From: Acinetobacter higginsii
Lineage (GTDB): Bacteria > Pseudomonadota > Gammaproteobacteria > Pseudomonadales > Moraxellaceae
DNA length: 64,000 bases
Direction of reading: 5' to 3'
Assembly (NCBI RefSeq): GCF_000369525.1
Contig: NZ_KB850072.1
Coordinates: forward strand, 1,052,760 to 1,116,759
Within the stretch, counting starts at the first letter, position 1; the number at the start of each line of letters is the position of its first letter. This document shows, one piece after another, positions 18,399 to 26,965 of the stretch. Under the pieces are notes generated by a model, which did not search any database, was not told the origin of the DNA, and saw only the letters and a list, made by a program, of their open reading frames with translations. Made by a program: the position numbers and the translations under genes.

Positions 18399-19460
18399 AT
18401 GAGCCAATTTATTCCATTAAAAGTAAAAACAATTACACCTCAGACCGATCAGGCGATCTGTATTGCTTTTGATCTGGTCCCAGAACAGCAAGAACAGTTC
18501 CAATTTCAACCAGGCCAGCATCTGACGATTCGCCATTTAACCGAAGCCGGGGAAATTCGCCGTTGCTACTCAATCTGTAGTTATGCGCCAAAAGAAGATA
18601 TCAGTATTGCGGTGAAAAAGATTGATCAGGGCCAGTTTTCCCATTGGGCCAATGAACATTTAAAAGTGGGTGATGTACTGGAAGTGATGCCACCACAAGG
18701 CGTATTTTTTCAGAAAGCAGCCAGAACAGGTGGGCAAGCTTATTTAGGGATTGCCGCTGGAAGTGGTATTACCCCGATTCTTTCCATCATCAAACAGGTG
18801 TTATTTGAGCAAAACTCGGCAAACTTTACTTTGCTGTATGGCAATCGTTCTTGGAAACAAACCATGTTTGCCGAGCAGATTATGGATTTAAAAGACCAGT
18901 TTAAAGAACGCTTTCAGCTGATTAATATTTTCTCACGTGAATTCAATGACAGTGAGTTACTGAATGGCCGGATTGATGAAGACAAGCTCAAGCAGTTATT
19001 TGAATATGAGGTATTAGAACCCAACTTTGATCATGTATTTGCCTGCGGCCCCGACGAAATGATGGACACGGTTGAACGCCTGTTTCCTGTGTATGGTGTG
19101 ACTAAAGAGAAGATTCACACGGAACGTTTTAATACAGGGCATGTCCGCAAACGTTCTGCGGAAGTTGATGCCAACCGTAAAGAAGAAAAAGTCAACATTG
19201 TACTCGATGGGCGAGAGTTGATCGTGTCAGTGTCTCAAGACGATGAAAGTATCCTAGATGCCGCATTACGTGCAGGTGCGGATTTGCCCTATGCCTGTAA
19301 GGGTGGGGTCTGCGCCACCTGTCGCTGCAAGGTGCTTTCAGGTGAGGTGGATATGTTCCTGAACTATAGCCTTGAAGATGATGAAGTCGAAAAAGGCTAT
19401 GTGCTGAGCTGCCAGACTTTACCGAAAGGCGCAAATGTACGTTTGAGCTTTGATGAGTAG
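18399..19460 (+). CDS. paaE: Phenylacetyl-CoA epoxidase reductase PaaE
   Basis: NADPH-dependent reductase that feeds electrons to PaaA. It has 353 residues: an FNR-like FAD domain (RRCYSICSYAP), an NADPH domain (GSGITPILSIIK and FACGPDEMM), and a C-terminal plant-type 2Fe-2S ferredoxin domain with the CX4CX2C motif in CKGGVCATCRC and the fourth cysteine in VLSCQT. Start ATG 18399 is chosen from AAGGA 10-14 bases upstream; an in-frame ATG at 18366 overlaps paaD and adds unlikely residues. Confidence 0.95.
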   Translation: MSQFIPLKVKTITPQTDQAICIAFDLVPEQQEQFQFQPGQHLTIRHLTEAGEIRRCYSICSYAPKEDISIAVKKIDQGQFSHWANEHLKVGDVLEVMPPQGVFFQKAARTGGQAYLGIAAGSGITPILSIIKQVLFEQNSANFTLLYGNRSWKQTMFAEQIMDLKDQFKERFQLINIFSREFNDSELLNGRIDEDKLKQLFEYEVLEPNFDHVFACGPDEMMDTVERLFPVYGVTKEKIHTERFNTGHVRKRSAEVDANRKEEKVNIVLDGRELIVSVSQDDESILDAALRAGADLPYACKGGVCATCRCKVLSGEVDMFLNYSLEDDEVEKGYVLSCQTLPKGANVRLSFDE

Positions 19461-19473
19461 AGGTGAGATCGTC

Positions 19474-20247
19474 ATGCAAACCTTGATTCAGGTTGAAACG
19501 CCAATAGATGGGGTCATGCTGCTCAGCTTAAACCGTCCAGAAAAACGCAATGCGTTGAATAATGCCACTTTACAGGGTCTATGTGAGCTATTGGAACAAG
19601 CAGAACAGAATCCTGAGGTGAAAGTGGTTGTACTGACGGGCAATCGCAATTGCTTTGCTGCGGGTGCAGATCTGAACGAATTGGCAGAAATGGATGCCGT
19701 AGCTTTACAGCTCGATATCCGTCCAACGCTATGGCAGAAGATTGACAGTTTTACTAAACCCATCATCGCTGCTGTGAATGGTTATGCCTTGGGTGCGGGC
19801 TTTGAGCTGGTGTTGCATTCGGATATGGTGATTTGTGGTGACAATGCCAAATTTGCCTTGCCTGAGATTGGCCTAGGCATGTTACCCGGTGCAGGTGGTA
19901 CTCAACGTTTAGCACGTCTGGTGGGGCAGCAATTGACCATGCGCTGGGCGATGACAGGGGAAATGATCTCAGCCAAGCAAGCACAGCAACATGGGATTTG
20001 TAGTGAAGTGGTGCCAACAGCACTGACCGTGGAATATGCGATTCAATTGGCAAGCAACATTGCCAAACAAGCGCCTTTGGCAATTCGGGTGATCAAGCAA
20101 TCAATTAAAAGTATTCATGAAACCACATTGAGTCAAGGACTGAAATCAGAACGACAAAATTTTGTCTGGTTGGCAGCAACCAAAGATCGAAACGAAGGCA
20201 TTCATGCATTCTTTGAAAAAAGAAAACCAATCTTTAGAGGTGAGTAA
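19474..20247 (+). CDS. paaF: 2,3-dehydroadipyl-CoA hydratase PaaF
   Basis: Crotonase-fold hydratase acting late in the phenylacetate route. The 257-residue protein starts MQTLIQVETP after AGGTGAG. It has the oxyanion-hole motif NCFAAGADL, GYALGAGFELVLH and the catalytic-loop region LPEIGLGMLPGAGGTQRL with glutamate. It overlaps paaG by one base (TAATG). Confidence 0.9.
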   Translation: MQTLIQVETPIDGVMLLSLNRPEKRNALNNATLQGLCELLEQAEQNPEVKVVVLTGNRNCFAAGADLNELAEMDAVALQLDIRPTLWQKIDSFTKPIIAAVNGYALGAGFELVLHSDMVICGDNAKFALPEIGLGMLPGAGGTQRLARLVGQQLTMRWAMTGEMISAKQAQQHGICSEVVPTALTVEYAIQLASNIAKQAPLAIRVIKQSIKSIHETTLSQGLKSERQNFVWLAATKDRNEGIHAFFEKRKPIFRGE

Positions 20248-21038
20248 TGGACTATAAAAATATTATCGTGGAAGAAAAAAATGCGGTGGGTTATTTAACC
20301 TTTAATCGTCCCCAAGCATTGAATAGCTTTAACGTCGAGATGCACCGTGAGGTGGCCGAAGTTCTGAATCTATGGGCTAAAAAACAAGAGGTTCGTTGTA
20401 TCGTGATCAGTGGCGAAGGCCGTGGTTTCTGTGCTGGTCAAGATCTTGGCGATCGTGTGGTTGATCCAAATGCTGCAGCACCTGATTTGGGTTACTCGAT
20501 CGAAACTTACTATAACCCGTTGATTAGAACTATTGTGAATATGCCGAAGCCTGTGATTTGTGCGGTGAACGGAGTAGCTGCAGGCGCAGGTGCCAATATT
20601 GCCTTGGCCTGTGATCTGGTGATTGCAGCTAAATCTGCCAACTTTGTACAGGCCTTCTGTCGTTTAGGCTTAGTACCTGACTCAGGTGGAACTTGGTTCT
20701 TGCCGCGTGCTGTAGGCCATGCGCGTGCCATGGGGCTGGCGTTGCTGGGTGATAAATTGCCTGCTGAAACAGCGAAAGAATGGGGCATGATCTGGGATGT
20801 AGCTGAAGATAGCGAATTGAAAACTAAGGTCACAGAACTGGCTGAACGACTCGCCAAGCAACCGACTTTTGGCCTGTCGCTGATCAAAAAAGCCATGCAT
20901 CAATCCAGTAACCATAGTTTTGACGAACAGATGCACTTGGAACGAGATTTTCAGCGTATTGCTGGGCGTTCGGAAGATTATCGTGAAGGCGTCCAAGCCT
21001 TTATGAATAAGCGTGAGCCAAATTTTCAGGGGCGTTAA
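20247..21038 (+). CDS. paaG: 1,2-epoxyphenylacetyl-CoA isomerase PaaG
   Basis: Crotonase-family isomerase that converts the ring epoxide to oxepin-CoA and also shifts the double bond later in the pathway. It has 263 residues. GRGFCAGQDL forms the oxyanion hole, and LVPDSGGTWFLPR carries the aspartate typical of PaaG in place of the hydratase glutamate, which separates it from PaaF. It is two bases from paaH. Confidence 0.93.
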   Translation: MDYKNIIVEEKNAVGYLTFNRPQALNSFNVEMHREVAEVLNLWAKKQEVRCIVISGEGRGFCAGQDLGDRVVDPNAAAPDLGYSIETYYNPLIRTIVNMPKPVICAVNGVAAGAGANIALACDLVIAAKSANFVQAFCRLGLVPDSGGTWFLPRAVGHARAMGLALLGDKLPAETAKEWGMIWDVAEDSELKTKVTELAERLAKQPTFGLSLIKKAMHQSSNHSFDEQMHLERDFQRIAGRSEDYREGVQAFMNKREPNFQGR

Positions 21039-21040
21039 GC

Positions 21041-22579
21041 ATGATCAGTTTCGATTTATCCCATGCCCAAATTGCCGTGATTGGCTCGGGCACCATGGGA
21101 ATTGGGATTGCCCAATTGGCAATGATCAATGGTCATTCGACTTTTCTCTACGATCTTGACCGTGAAAAGACCCAGCAGGCGGTTGATGGATTGCATCAGA
21201 CCTTCGCGAAGTTGACAGAAAAAGGCAAGATGACCTATGAGCAGGCACAGCAAGCACTTTCACGTTTGAGGATTGCTGATCAAATCGAGGCATTGGCAAA
21301 TGTTGATTTAGTCATAGAAGCGGTAGTTGAAAAGTTGGAAGTGAAACAGGCTTTGTTTAAGCAGTTGGCGACGATTTGTAACGACCAAACTATTTTAGCC
21401 ACCAATACCTCATCTATTTCAGTGACAGCAATTGCATCTGCTATTCCGCATCCTGAGCGTGTGGTTGGACTGCATTTCTTTAATCCTGCACCAGTGATGA
21501 AATTGGTGGAGATTGTACAAGGCTTAAAAACGCCAATTGATTTATGTCAGGCCTTAAAAGTCTTAATGCTGGCTTGGAAAAAAATTTCTGTGTTAACCAA
21601 ATCTACTCCAGGCTTTATCGTCAATCGTATTGCCCGTCCTTTTTATGCAGAAGCTTTTCGCGCCTTGCAAGAACAGGTCACAACCTATGAGCAACTGGAT
21701 TACGCCTTAAAGCAGTGTGGTGGTTTTGCGATGGGACCGTGTGAGTTAACCGATTTGATTGGGCAAGATGTCAACTTTTCAGTTACCCAGAGTGTTTATG
21801 AGGCTTTCTTTTATGAGCCGCGTTATCGCCCAAGCCTGATTCAGAAAGAATTGGTGGATGCGGGTACATGGGGACGTAAATCAAAGCAAGGCTTTTATCG
21901 CTATGATGATAAAAATCAGTATGTGACTTTTCAGCCTCAGTTTATTACTAAGCCGTCTTTTCATGCTGATGTTCAAGTCAAAGGTGCATGGGCTCAATGT
22001 CCGCATGTATTAGAACGTCTGGGCCTAAGTCATGCTTTAGCAAGCAATGACAATATCATCCAAATTGATGATGTTGATTTGCGTCTAAGTCAAGGAGAAT
22101 CTGCCAATATCGATTATCCAAATCGTAAAACCGTATTGATGGATTGGCATCATGACTTTACTCAGGCACAAGCTGTGGTGCTGAGTCATAACACGTTATG
22201 CCAAGCTGATGATCTGGCAAAAATCGATGCATTTTTTGCTCAACAACAGATCAAGGTACTTTGGATTAGCGATCATCCTGCACTGTTAACTTTACGTACC
22301 ATTGTCTTGTTGATCAATGAAGCCTGTGAGGCCAGTCTGCATGGGATTGCCACTATGGAAGATATTGATAATGCCATGAGATATGGTGTCAATTATCCTA
22401 AAGGGCCGTATCAATGGATGATGCAATTGGGCGCTGAATACGTCTTGGCAACGCTAAACAATTTATATGCCATCTACGGCGAAGAAAAATATCGTGCAAG
22501 TCTTTATCTCAAACAATACATGGCAAAGCAGCAAAGTGTGATTGCCGACTATTCAAAAAATTTAACAGAATGTGCATAA
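21041..22579 (+). CDS. paaH: 3-hydroxyadipyl-CoA dehydrogenase PaaH
   Basis: NAD-dependent oxidation of 3-hydroxyadipyl-CoA to 3-oxoadipyl-CoA. It has 512 residues. The N-terminal Rossmann motif GSGTMGIGIAQLAM is followed by VGLHFFNPAPVMKLVE with the catalytic histidine region and TPGFIVNRI. A second copy of the C-terminal helical domain follows (LINEACEA near residue 427), as in the long PaaH form. It lies in the operon between paaG and paaJ. Confidence 0.93.
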   Translation: MISFDLSHAQIAVIGSGTMGIGIAQLAMINGHSTFLYDLDREKTQQAVDGLHQTFAKLTEKGKMTYEQAQQALSRLRIADQIEALANVDLVIEAVVEKLEVKQALFKQLATICNDQTILATNTSSISVTAIASAIPHPERVVGLHFFNPAPVMKLVEIVQGLKTPIDLCQALKVLMLAWKKISVLTKSTPGFIVNRIARPFYAEAFRALQEQVTTYEQLDYALKQCGGFAMGPCELTDLIGQDVNFSVTQSVYEAFFYEPRYRPSLIQKELVDAGTWGRKSKQGFYRYDDKNQYVTFQPQFITKPSFHADVQVKGAWAQCPHVLERLGLSHALASNDNIIQIDDVDLRLSQGESANIDYPNRKTVLMDWHHDFTQAQAVVLSHNTLCQADDLAKIDAFFAQQQIKVLWISDHPALLTLRTIVLLINEACEASLHGIATMEDIDNAMRYGVNYPKGPYQWMMQLGAEYVLATLNNLYAIYGEEKYRASLYLKQYMAKQQSVIADYSKNLTECA

Positions 22580-22591
22580 GCAGGAGCGATC

Positions 22592-23803
22592 ATGGAAGAC
22601 GTTTTAATTTGTGATTTTATTCGTACCCCAATTGGACGTTATGCAGGGTCATTGAGTTCGGTGCGTACTGATGATCTTGCGGCATTGCCAATCAAACATT
22701 TAAAAGAAAAACATGCGCATCTACCTTGGCAAGATTTAGATGAAGTCTATTTGGGCTGTGCCAATCAAGCGGGTGAAGATAACCGTAATGTGGCACGTAT
22801 GGCAACCTTATTGGCGGGTTTACCTGAGGCAGTTCCTGCAATGACGGTGAACCGTCTCTGTGCATCTGGTTTAGATGCTGTCGGATTGGCGGCACGTTCG
22901 ATTAAGGCTGGCGAGTCACAATTTGTATTGGCGGGCGGGGTCGAGTCAATGAGTCGGGCACCCTTTGTTCAAGCCAAGCCAACCGAGGCTTTTGGTCGTA
23001 GCCCTGAAATATTTGATACCACCATTGGTTGGCGCTTCGTCAATAAAAAAATGAAAGCTGACCATGGCACCGACAGCATGCCCGAAACAGCTGAAAATGT
23101 GGCTGAGAAATACCAGATTAGCCGACAAGATCAGGATACGTTTGCGATTCGTAGCCAACAAAAAGTGGCAGCGGCACAACAAGCTGGCTTTTTTGAGGGG
23201 GAAATTTTACCTGTCGAACTGACTGATCGTAAAAAAAATATTACTGTCTTTTCACAGGATGAACACCCACGTGCAGATACCAGTCTAGAGAGTCTTGCAA
23301 AATTGAAAGCACCGTTCCGTAAAGAAGGTGGCTCGGTGACGGCGGGTAATGCTTCGGGAGTGAACGATGGTTCGGCTTGTGTGTTGCTGACCAATCGTCA
23401 GTTTGCAGATATCCATGGTTTAACCCCATTAGCACGTGTGGTGGCGATGGCCAGTGCTGGTGTTGAACCGAAATATATGGGTATTGGCCCAGTGCCTGCG
23501 GTACAAAAACTATTAAAACAAACGGGCCTCAGTTTAGATCAAATGGATGTGATTGAGCTGAACGAAGCTTTTGCAGCACAGTCATTGGCCTGTATGCGTG
23601 AGTTAGGTCTCAAGGATGATGATGCTCGTGTCAACCCGAATGGTGGTGCAATTGCATTGGGTCATCCACTCGGGATGAGCGGGACACGTTTGGTGATGAC
23701 TGCCACCAGAGAACTAAAAAGACGCCAAGGGAAATATGCACTGTGCACCATGTGTGTTGGTGTTGGGCAAGGTGTCGCCCTGATCTTAGAAAATTTAGCT
23801 TAA
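22592..23803 (+). CDS. paaJ: 3-oxoadipyl-CoA thiolase PaaJ
   Basis: Releases acetyl-CoA and succinyl-CoA, the last catabolic step. The 403-residue thiolase has the acyl-enzyme cysteine in VNRLCASGLDAVG, the GGAIALGHPLGMSGTR histidine motif and the C-terminal CTMCVGVGQG cysteine. AGGAG precedes the ATG. It is nearly identical in role to PcaF of the beta-ketoadipate route; operon position favours the paa name. Confidence 0.93.
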   Translation: MEDVLICDFIRTPIGRYAGSLSSVRTDDLAALPIKHLKEKHAHLPWQDLDEVYLGCANQAGEDNRNVARMATLLAGLPEAVPAMTVNRLCASGLDAVGLAARSIKAGESQFVLAGGVESMSRAPFVQAKPTEAFGRSPEIFDTTIGWRFVNKKMKADHGTDSMPETAENVAEKYQISRQDQDTFAIRSQQKVAAAQQAGFFEGEILPVELTDRKKNITVFSQDEHPRADTSLESLAKLKAPFRKEGGSVTAGNASGVNDGSACVLLTNRQFADIHGLTPLARVVAMASAGVEPKYMGIGPVPAVQKLLKQTGLSLDQMDVIELNEAFAAQSLACMRELGLKDDDARVNPNGGAIALGHPLGMSGTRLVMTATRELKRRQGKYALCTMCVGVGQGVALILENLA

Positions 23804-23850
23804 AGCAATTGAAACGGTTCGAATAATATAACGACATAGGAGAGACGGCA

Positions 23851-25140
23851 GTGGATAGCCTGATAACACAAGATGTAGAAAAAATGACGCTTGCGGAGTT
23901 ACGAGCGCTACAAACCAAACGCTTAAAAGACACCTTGACATATGTTTATGCCAATAGCCCTGTCTATAAGAAAAAGTTTGACGATGCAGGTGTACATCCT
24001 GATGATTTCGTCAACTTGGATGATCTGGCCAAGTTTCCATTTACCACTAAACAGGATTTAAGAGATAACTATCCCTTTGGTATGTTTGCAGTGCCACAGG
24101 AGCAGATTGTTCGTTTACATGCCTCTTCAGGTACCACAGGGAAACCAACTGTCGTTGGCTATACCCAAAAAGATATCCATACTTGGTCGGATATCGTAGC
24201 ACGTTGCCTGCGTATGGCAGGTCTAAGTGCCAAAGATATGATTCAGGTCGCCTATGGTTATGGTCTGTTCACAGGTGGTTTAGGCGCACATTATGGCGCT
24301 GAACGCTTAGGTGCAACCGTGATTCCAATGTCAGGTGGGCAGACGGAAAAACAGGTGCAACTGATTCAGGATTTTAAACCGACGGCAATTATGGTGACGC
24401 CATCATATTGTGTCAGCATTATTGAAAAACTGGAGCAGCAATTAGGCAGTGCCCGTAATACCTCGTTAAAAGTTGGGATTTTTGGTGCTGAGCCTTGGAC
24501 CAACGAGTTACGCCGTGAAATCGAAGAACGTTTGAATATCAAAGCGCTGGATATTTATGGTTTATCGGAGATTATGGGGCCAGGGGTTGCGATGCAGTGT
24601 TTGGGCGAAGGTGAAGGACTAACCATTTGGGAAGACCATTTTTATCCTGAGATCATTCATCCTGAAACGGGTGAAGTGTGTAAAGATGGTGAATTGGGTG
24701 AACTGGTATTCACCACCATCACCAAAGAAGGTTTGCCGATTATCCGCTATCGTACCCGCGATTTAACCCGTTTATTGGCAGGTCAGAATCTTGCCATGCG
24801 CCGTATGGATAAAATTGTAGGGCGTAGTGACGACATGTTGATTATTCGCGGTGTCAATGTATTCCCGACACAGATCGAAGAACAGATTTTACAAGTGCCG
24901 AGTCTGGTACCGAATTATGAAATTCTGGTGGCAAAGAAAGGGCATATGGATACTTTGCATATCCGTACCGAAATGTGCCATAACTGTGACAAGCAGGCGC
25001 AGCAATTGGCTCAACAGTTGATGCAGCGGATTAAAACCATGATTGGGATTTCTGTTACGGTGGAAGTGGTGAATGAATTGACCTTGCCACGTTCTGAAGG
25101 TAAAGCAAAACGCGTCATTGATATGCGTCAGATTGCTTAA
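23851..25140 (+). CDS. paaK: Phenylacetate-CoA ligase PaaK
   Basis: Activates phenylacetate to phenylacetyl-CoA with ATP, the entry step. It has 429 residues: the adenylate-forming motif HASSGTTGKPTVVGYT, IYGLSEIMGPG and the C-terminal GRSDDMLIIRGVNVFP hinge region. The start is GTG at 23851, supported by AGGAGAG 9 bases upstream and by family length. It follows paaJ by 47 bases. Confidence 0.94.
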   Translation: MDSLITQDVEKMTLAELRALQTKRLKDTLTYVYANSPVYKKKFDDAGVHPDDFVNLDDLAKFPFTTKQDLRDNYPFGMFAVPQEQIVRLHASSGTTGKPTVVGYTQKDIHTWSDIVARCLRMAGLSAKDMIQVAYGYGLFTGGLGAHYGAERLGATVIPMSGGQTEKQVQLIQDFKPTAIMVTPSYCVSIIEKLEQQLGSARNTSLKVGIFGAEPWTNELRREIEERLNIKALDIYGLSEIMGPGVAMQCLGEGEGLTIWEDHFYPEIIHPETGEVCKDGELGELVFTTITKEGLPIIRYRTRDLTRLLAGQNLAMRRMDKIVGRSDDMLIIRGVNVFPTQIEEQILQVPSLVPNYEILVAKKGHMDTLHIRTEMCHNCDKQAQQLAQQLMQRIKTMIGISVTVEVVNELTLPRSEGKAKRVIDMRQIA

Positions 25141-25150
25141 CATTATAATC

Positions 25151-25182
25151 ATTCAGGGTATAGTATTCCCTATATCCTGAAT
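25151..25182 (+). other. Intercistronic hairpin between paaK and paaX
   Basis: A 13-bp stem (25151-25163 with 25170-25182, one G-U pair) closes a six-base loop. No T tract follows, so it is not a standard terminator. It may be an mRNA-stability or processing element that lowers paaXY output relative to the catabolic genes. Confidence 0.6.
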
Positions 25183-25202
25183 CTAAATGCCAAGATAAAA
25201 GT

Positions 25203-26162
25203 ATGAGTGTAAAGTTACAGCAAATTATTGATTCAATCATTCAGAATGAACCCTTAAGTGGTACCTCATTGATTTCGACTATTTTTGGCGATTCAGTGCT
25301 GCATCGAGGTGGAAATATCAGTCTTGCCAGCTTGATTCAGTTAATGGAGTTGTTTGATTTTAATGATCGTGCTGTACGAACTTCTGTTTTTCGTTTGGTT
25401 AAAAGTGATTGGCTTGGTTCAGATAAAATTGGCAGGACCAGTTTCTACCGCATTACCGATGCCAGTCGTTCCAAATATTTGCAGGCTGAGCAACGGATTT
25501 ATAATGATCAGATGAAAGAGTGGGATCATTCTTGGGACCTGATTTTGATGTCGAGTTTGGATACAGACAATAAGGCATTTTTAAAGAAAGAACTGGAATG
25601 GTTGGGTTTTGCTAATATTTCTACCAATCTGATGGCTTATCCAGGTTCAAACCGCTTGCAGCTACAAAAGCTGTTGGTTGACTTAAATATGAGTGAACAG
25701 GTGGTGGTGTTTAAGGCTGAGACCTTACAGCTGTTTAATAACTCAACCGAAACGATTGGCCGTATGTTAGAAACCAATTGGCCGATTGATGAGTTACGTC
25801 AACGTTATCTGCAATTTCTGGATATGTTTCGGGAGATTGGCGTGATTTTGATGCAGGATGACGAAAATATTGAACCGATTCAAGCCTTCCAGATTCGGAC
25901 CTTATTGATTCATTACTATCGTCGTATTTTACTGAAAGATCCTGCATTGCCCTTAGAACTATTATCGGCGGACTGGCCTGCAGTCAATGCCCGTACATTA
26001 TCCATGAACATTTACAAAAAAGTCTTTGAAGCGGCTGATGACTATTTCTTATCGGTTGCGGCAACATCGGAAGGGCCAATGCCAAATGCGACTGCACCGT
26101 TCTGGCGTCGTTTTGGCGGCTTAACCCAAAGTAATGAGAGATTGAGTCATGCCTTGCTATAG
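25203..26162 (+). CDS. paaX: Phenylacetate operon repressor PaaX
   Basis: GntR-like winged-helix repressor released by phenylacetyl-CoA. The 319-residue length is typical. The N-terminal DNA-binding region includes GDSVLHRGGNISLASLIQLMELF and VRTSVFRLVKSDWLG. It is at the end of the paa operon, which suggests autoregulation, and overlaps paaY by 14 bases. Its likely targets are the GATTCAT elements between paaZ and paaA. Confidence 0.93.
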   Translation: MSVKLQQIIDSIIQNEPLSGTSLISTIFGDSVLHRGGNISLASLIQLMELFDFNDRAVRTSVFRLVKSDWLGSDKIGRTSFYRITDASRSKYLQAEQRIYNDQMKEWDHSWDLILMSSLDTDNKAFLKKELEWLGFANISTNLMAYPGSNRLQLQKLLVDLNMSEQVVVFKAETLQLFNNSTETIGRMLETNWPIDELRQRYLQFLDMFREIGVILMQDDENIEPIQAFQIRTLLIHYYRRILLKDPALPLELLSADWPAVNARTLSMNIYKKVFEAADDYFLSVAATSEGPMPNATAPFWRRFGGLTQSNERLSHALL

Positions 26163-26751
26163 CATTGATGGGGTGGTTCCTGTGGTTCACCCCAGTGCAT
26201 TTGTTCATCCCACTGCGGTTTTAATTGGTGATGTGATTATTGAAGCTGGGGTTTATATTGGGCCATTTGCCTCATTGCGTGCGGATTTTGGCCGTATCCA
26301 TATCAAAGAAAATGCCAATGTACAGGACAGTTGCATCATTCATGGTTTTCCGCAAAGTATTACCCTTGTTGAAGAAATGGGACATATTGGTCATGCTGCG
26401 ACTTTACATGGTTGCCGTATCGGTAAAAATGTGCTGATTGGTATGAATAGCGTCATTTTGGATTATGCCGAGATTGGTGAAAATAGCATAATTGGCGCAA
26501 ATAGTTTGGTCAAAACCAAAGATCAAATTCCGGCCAATGTACTGGCAATGGGAAGCCCAGCAAAAGTTGTGCGAGATTTAACAGAACAAGAACGCGCATG
26601 GAAAATAAAGGGCACTCAAGAATATATTGAGCTTGCACAGCGTTGTTTAAACAGCATGATAGAAGTCCTGCCTTTTATTGAAAATTCACATGATCGTAAG
26701 ACCTATCAAGATTTTCAGTCTGATCACCAAATCAAGCCAACAACGGCCTAA
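26149..26751 (+). CDS. paaY: Hexapeptide-repeat thioesterase/carbonic-anhydrase-like protein PaaY
   Basis: A 200-residue gamma-carbonic-anhydrase fold. Left-handed beta-helix repeats run from about residue 10 to 140, with metal-ligand histidines in DSCIIHG, MGHIGHAATLHG. In phenylacetate degraders PaaY is a thioesterase that removes inhibitory dead-end CoA esters. Translation is coupled to paaX by a 14-base overlap. It is the last paa gene in this direction. Confidence 0.92.
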   Translation: MPCYSIDGVVPVVHPSAFVHPTAVLIGDVIIEAGVYIGPFASLRADFGRIHIKENANVQDSCIIHGFPQSITLVEEMGHIGHAATLHGCRIGKNVLIGMNSVILDYAEIGENSIIGANSLVKTKDQIPANVLAMGSPAKVVRDLTEQERAWKIKGTQEYIELAQRCLNSMIEVLPFIENSHDRKTYQDFQSDHQIKPTTA

Positions 26752-26965
26752 ATAGACCATTTGAGCTGATCAATTTCTTTTGAACATCCGCGATAACAAG
26801 ACATCAAAAAGCAACAGTTTGTTTTTAAATATTAGTTGATGATGGAGTGTAAGTTTTTCTACTTCTTCGTCAGAAAAATACAGGCAAGTATTTGCCAGTA
26901 CATTTTTGGATGTAAACCCGCCTAAAAGTGAATACTTTATTTAAGGAAATACAACGAGGTTAATG
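26752..26965. promoter_or_regulatory. Intergenic region before the aromatic aldehyde dehydrogenase
   Basis: 214 bases with no gene. A short palindrome GGCAA-GTAT-TTGCC (26883-26896) lies about 70 bases before the start and could be an operator. No terminator for paaY is obvious. Confidence 0.3.
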
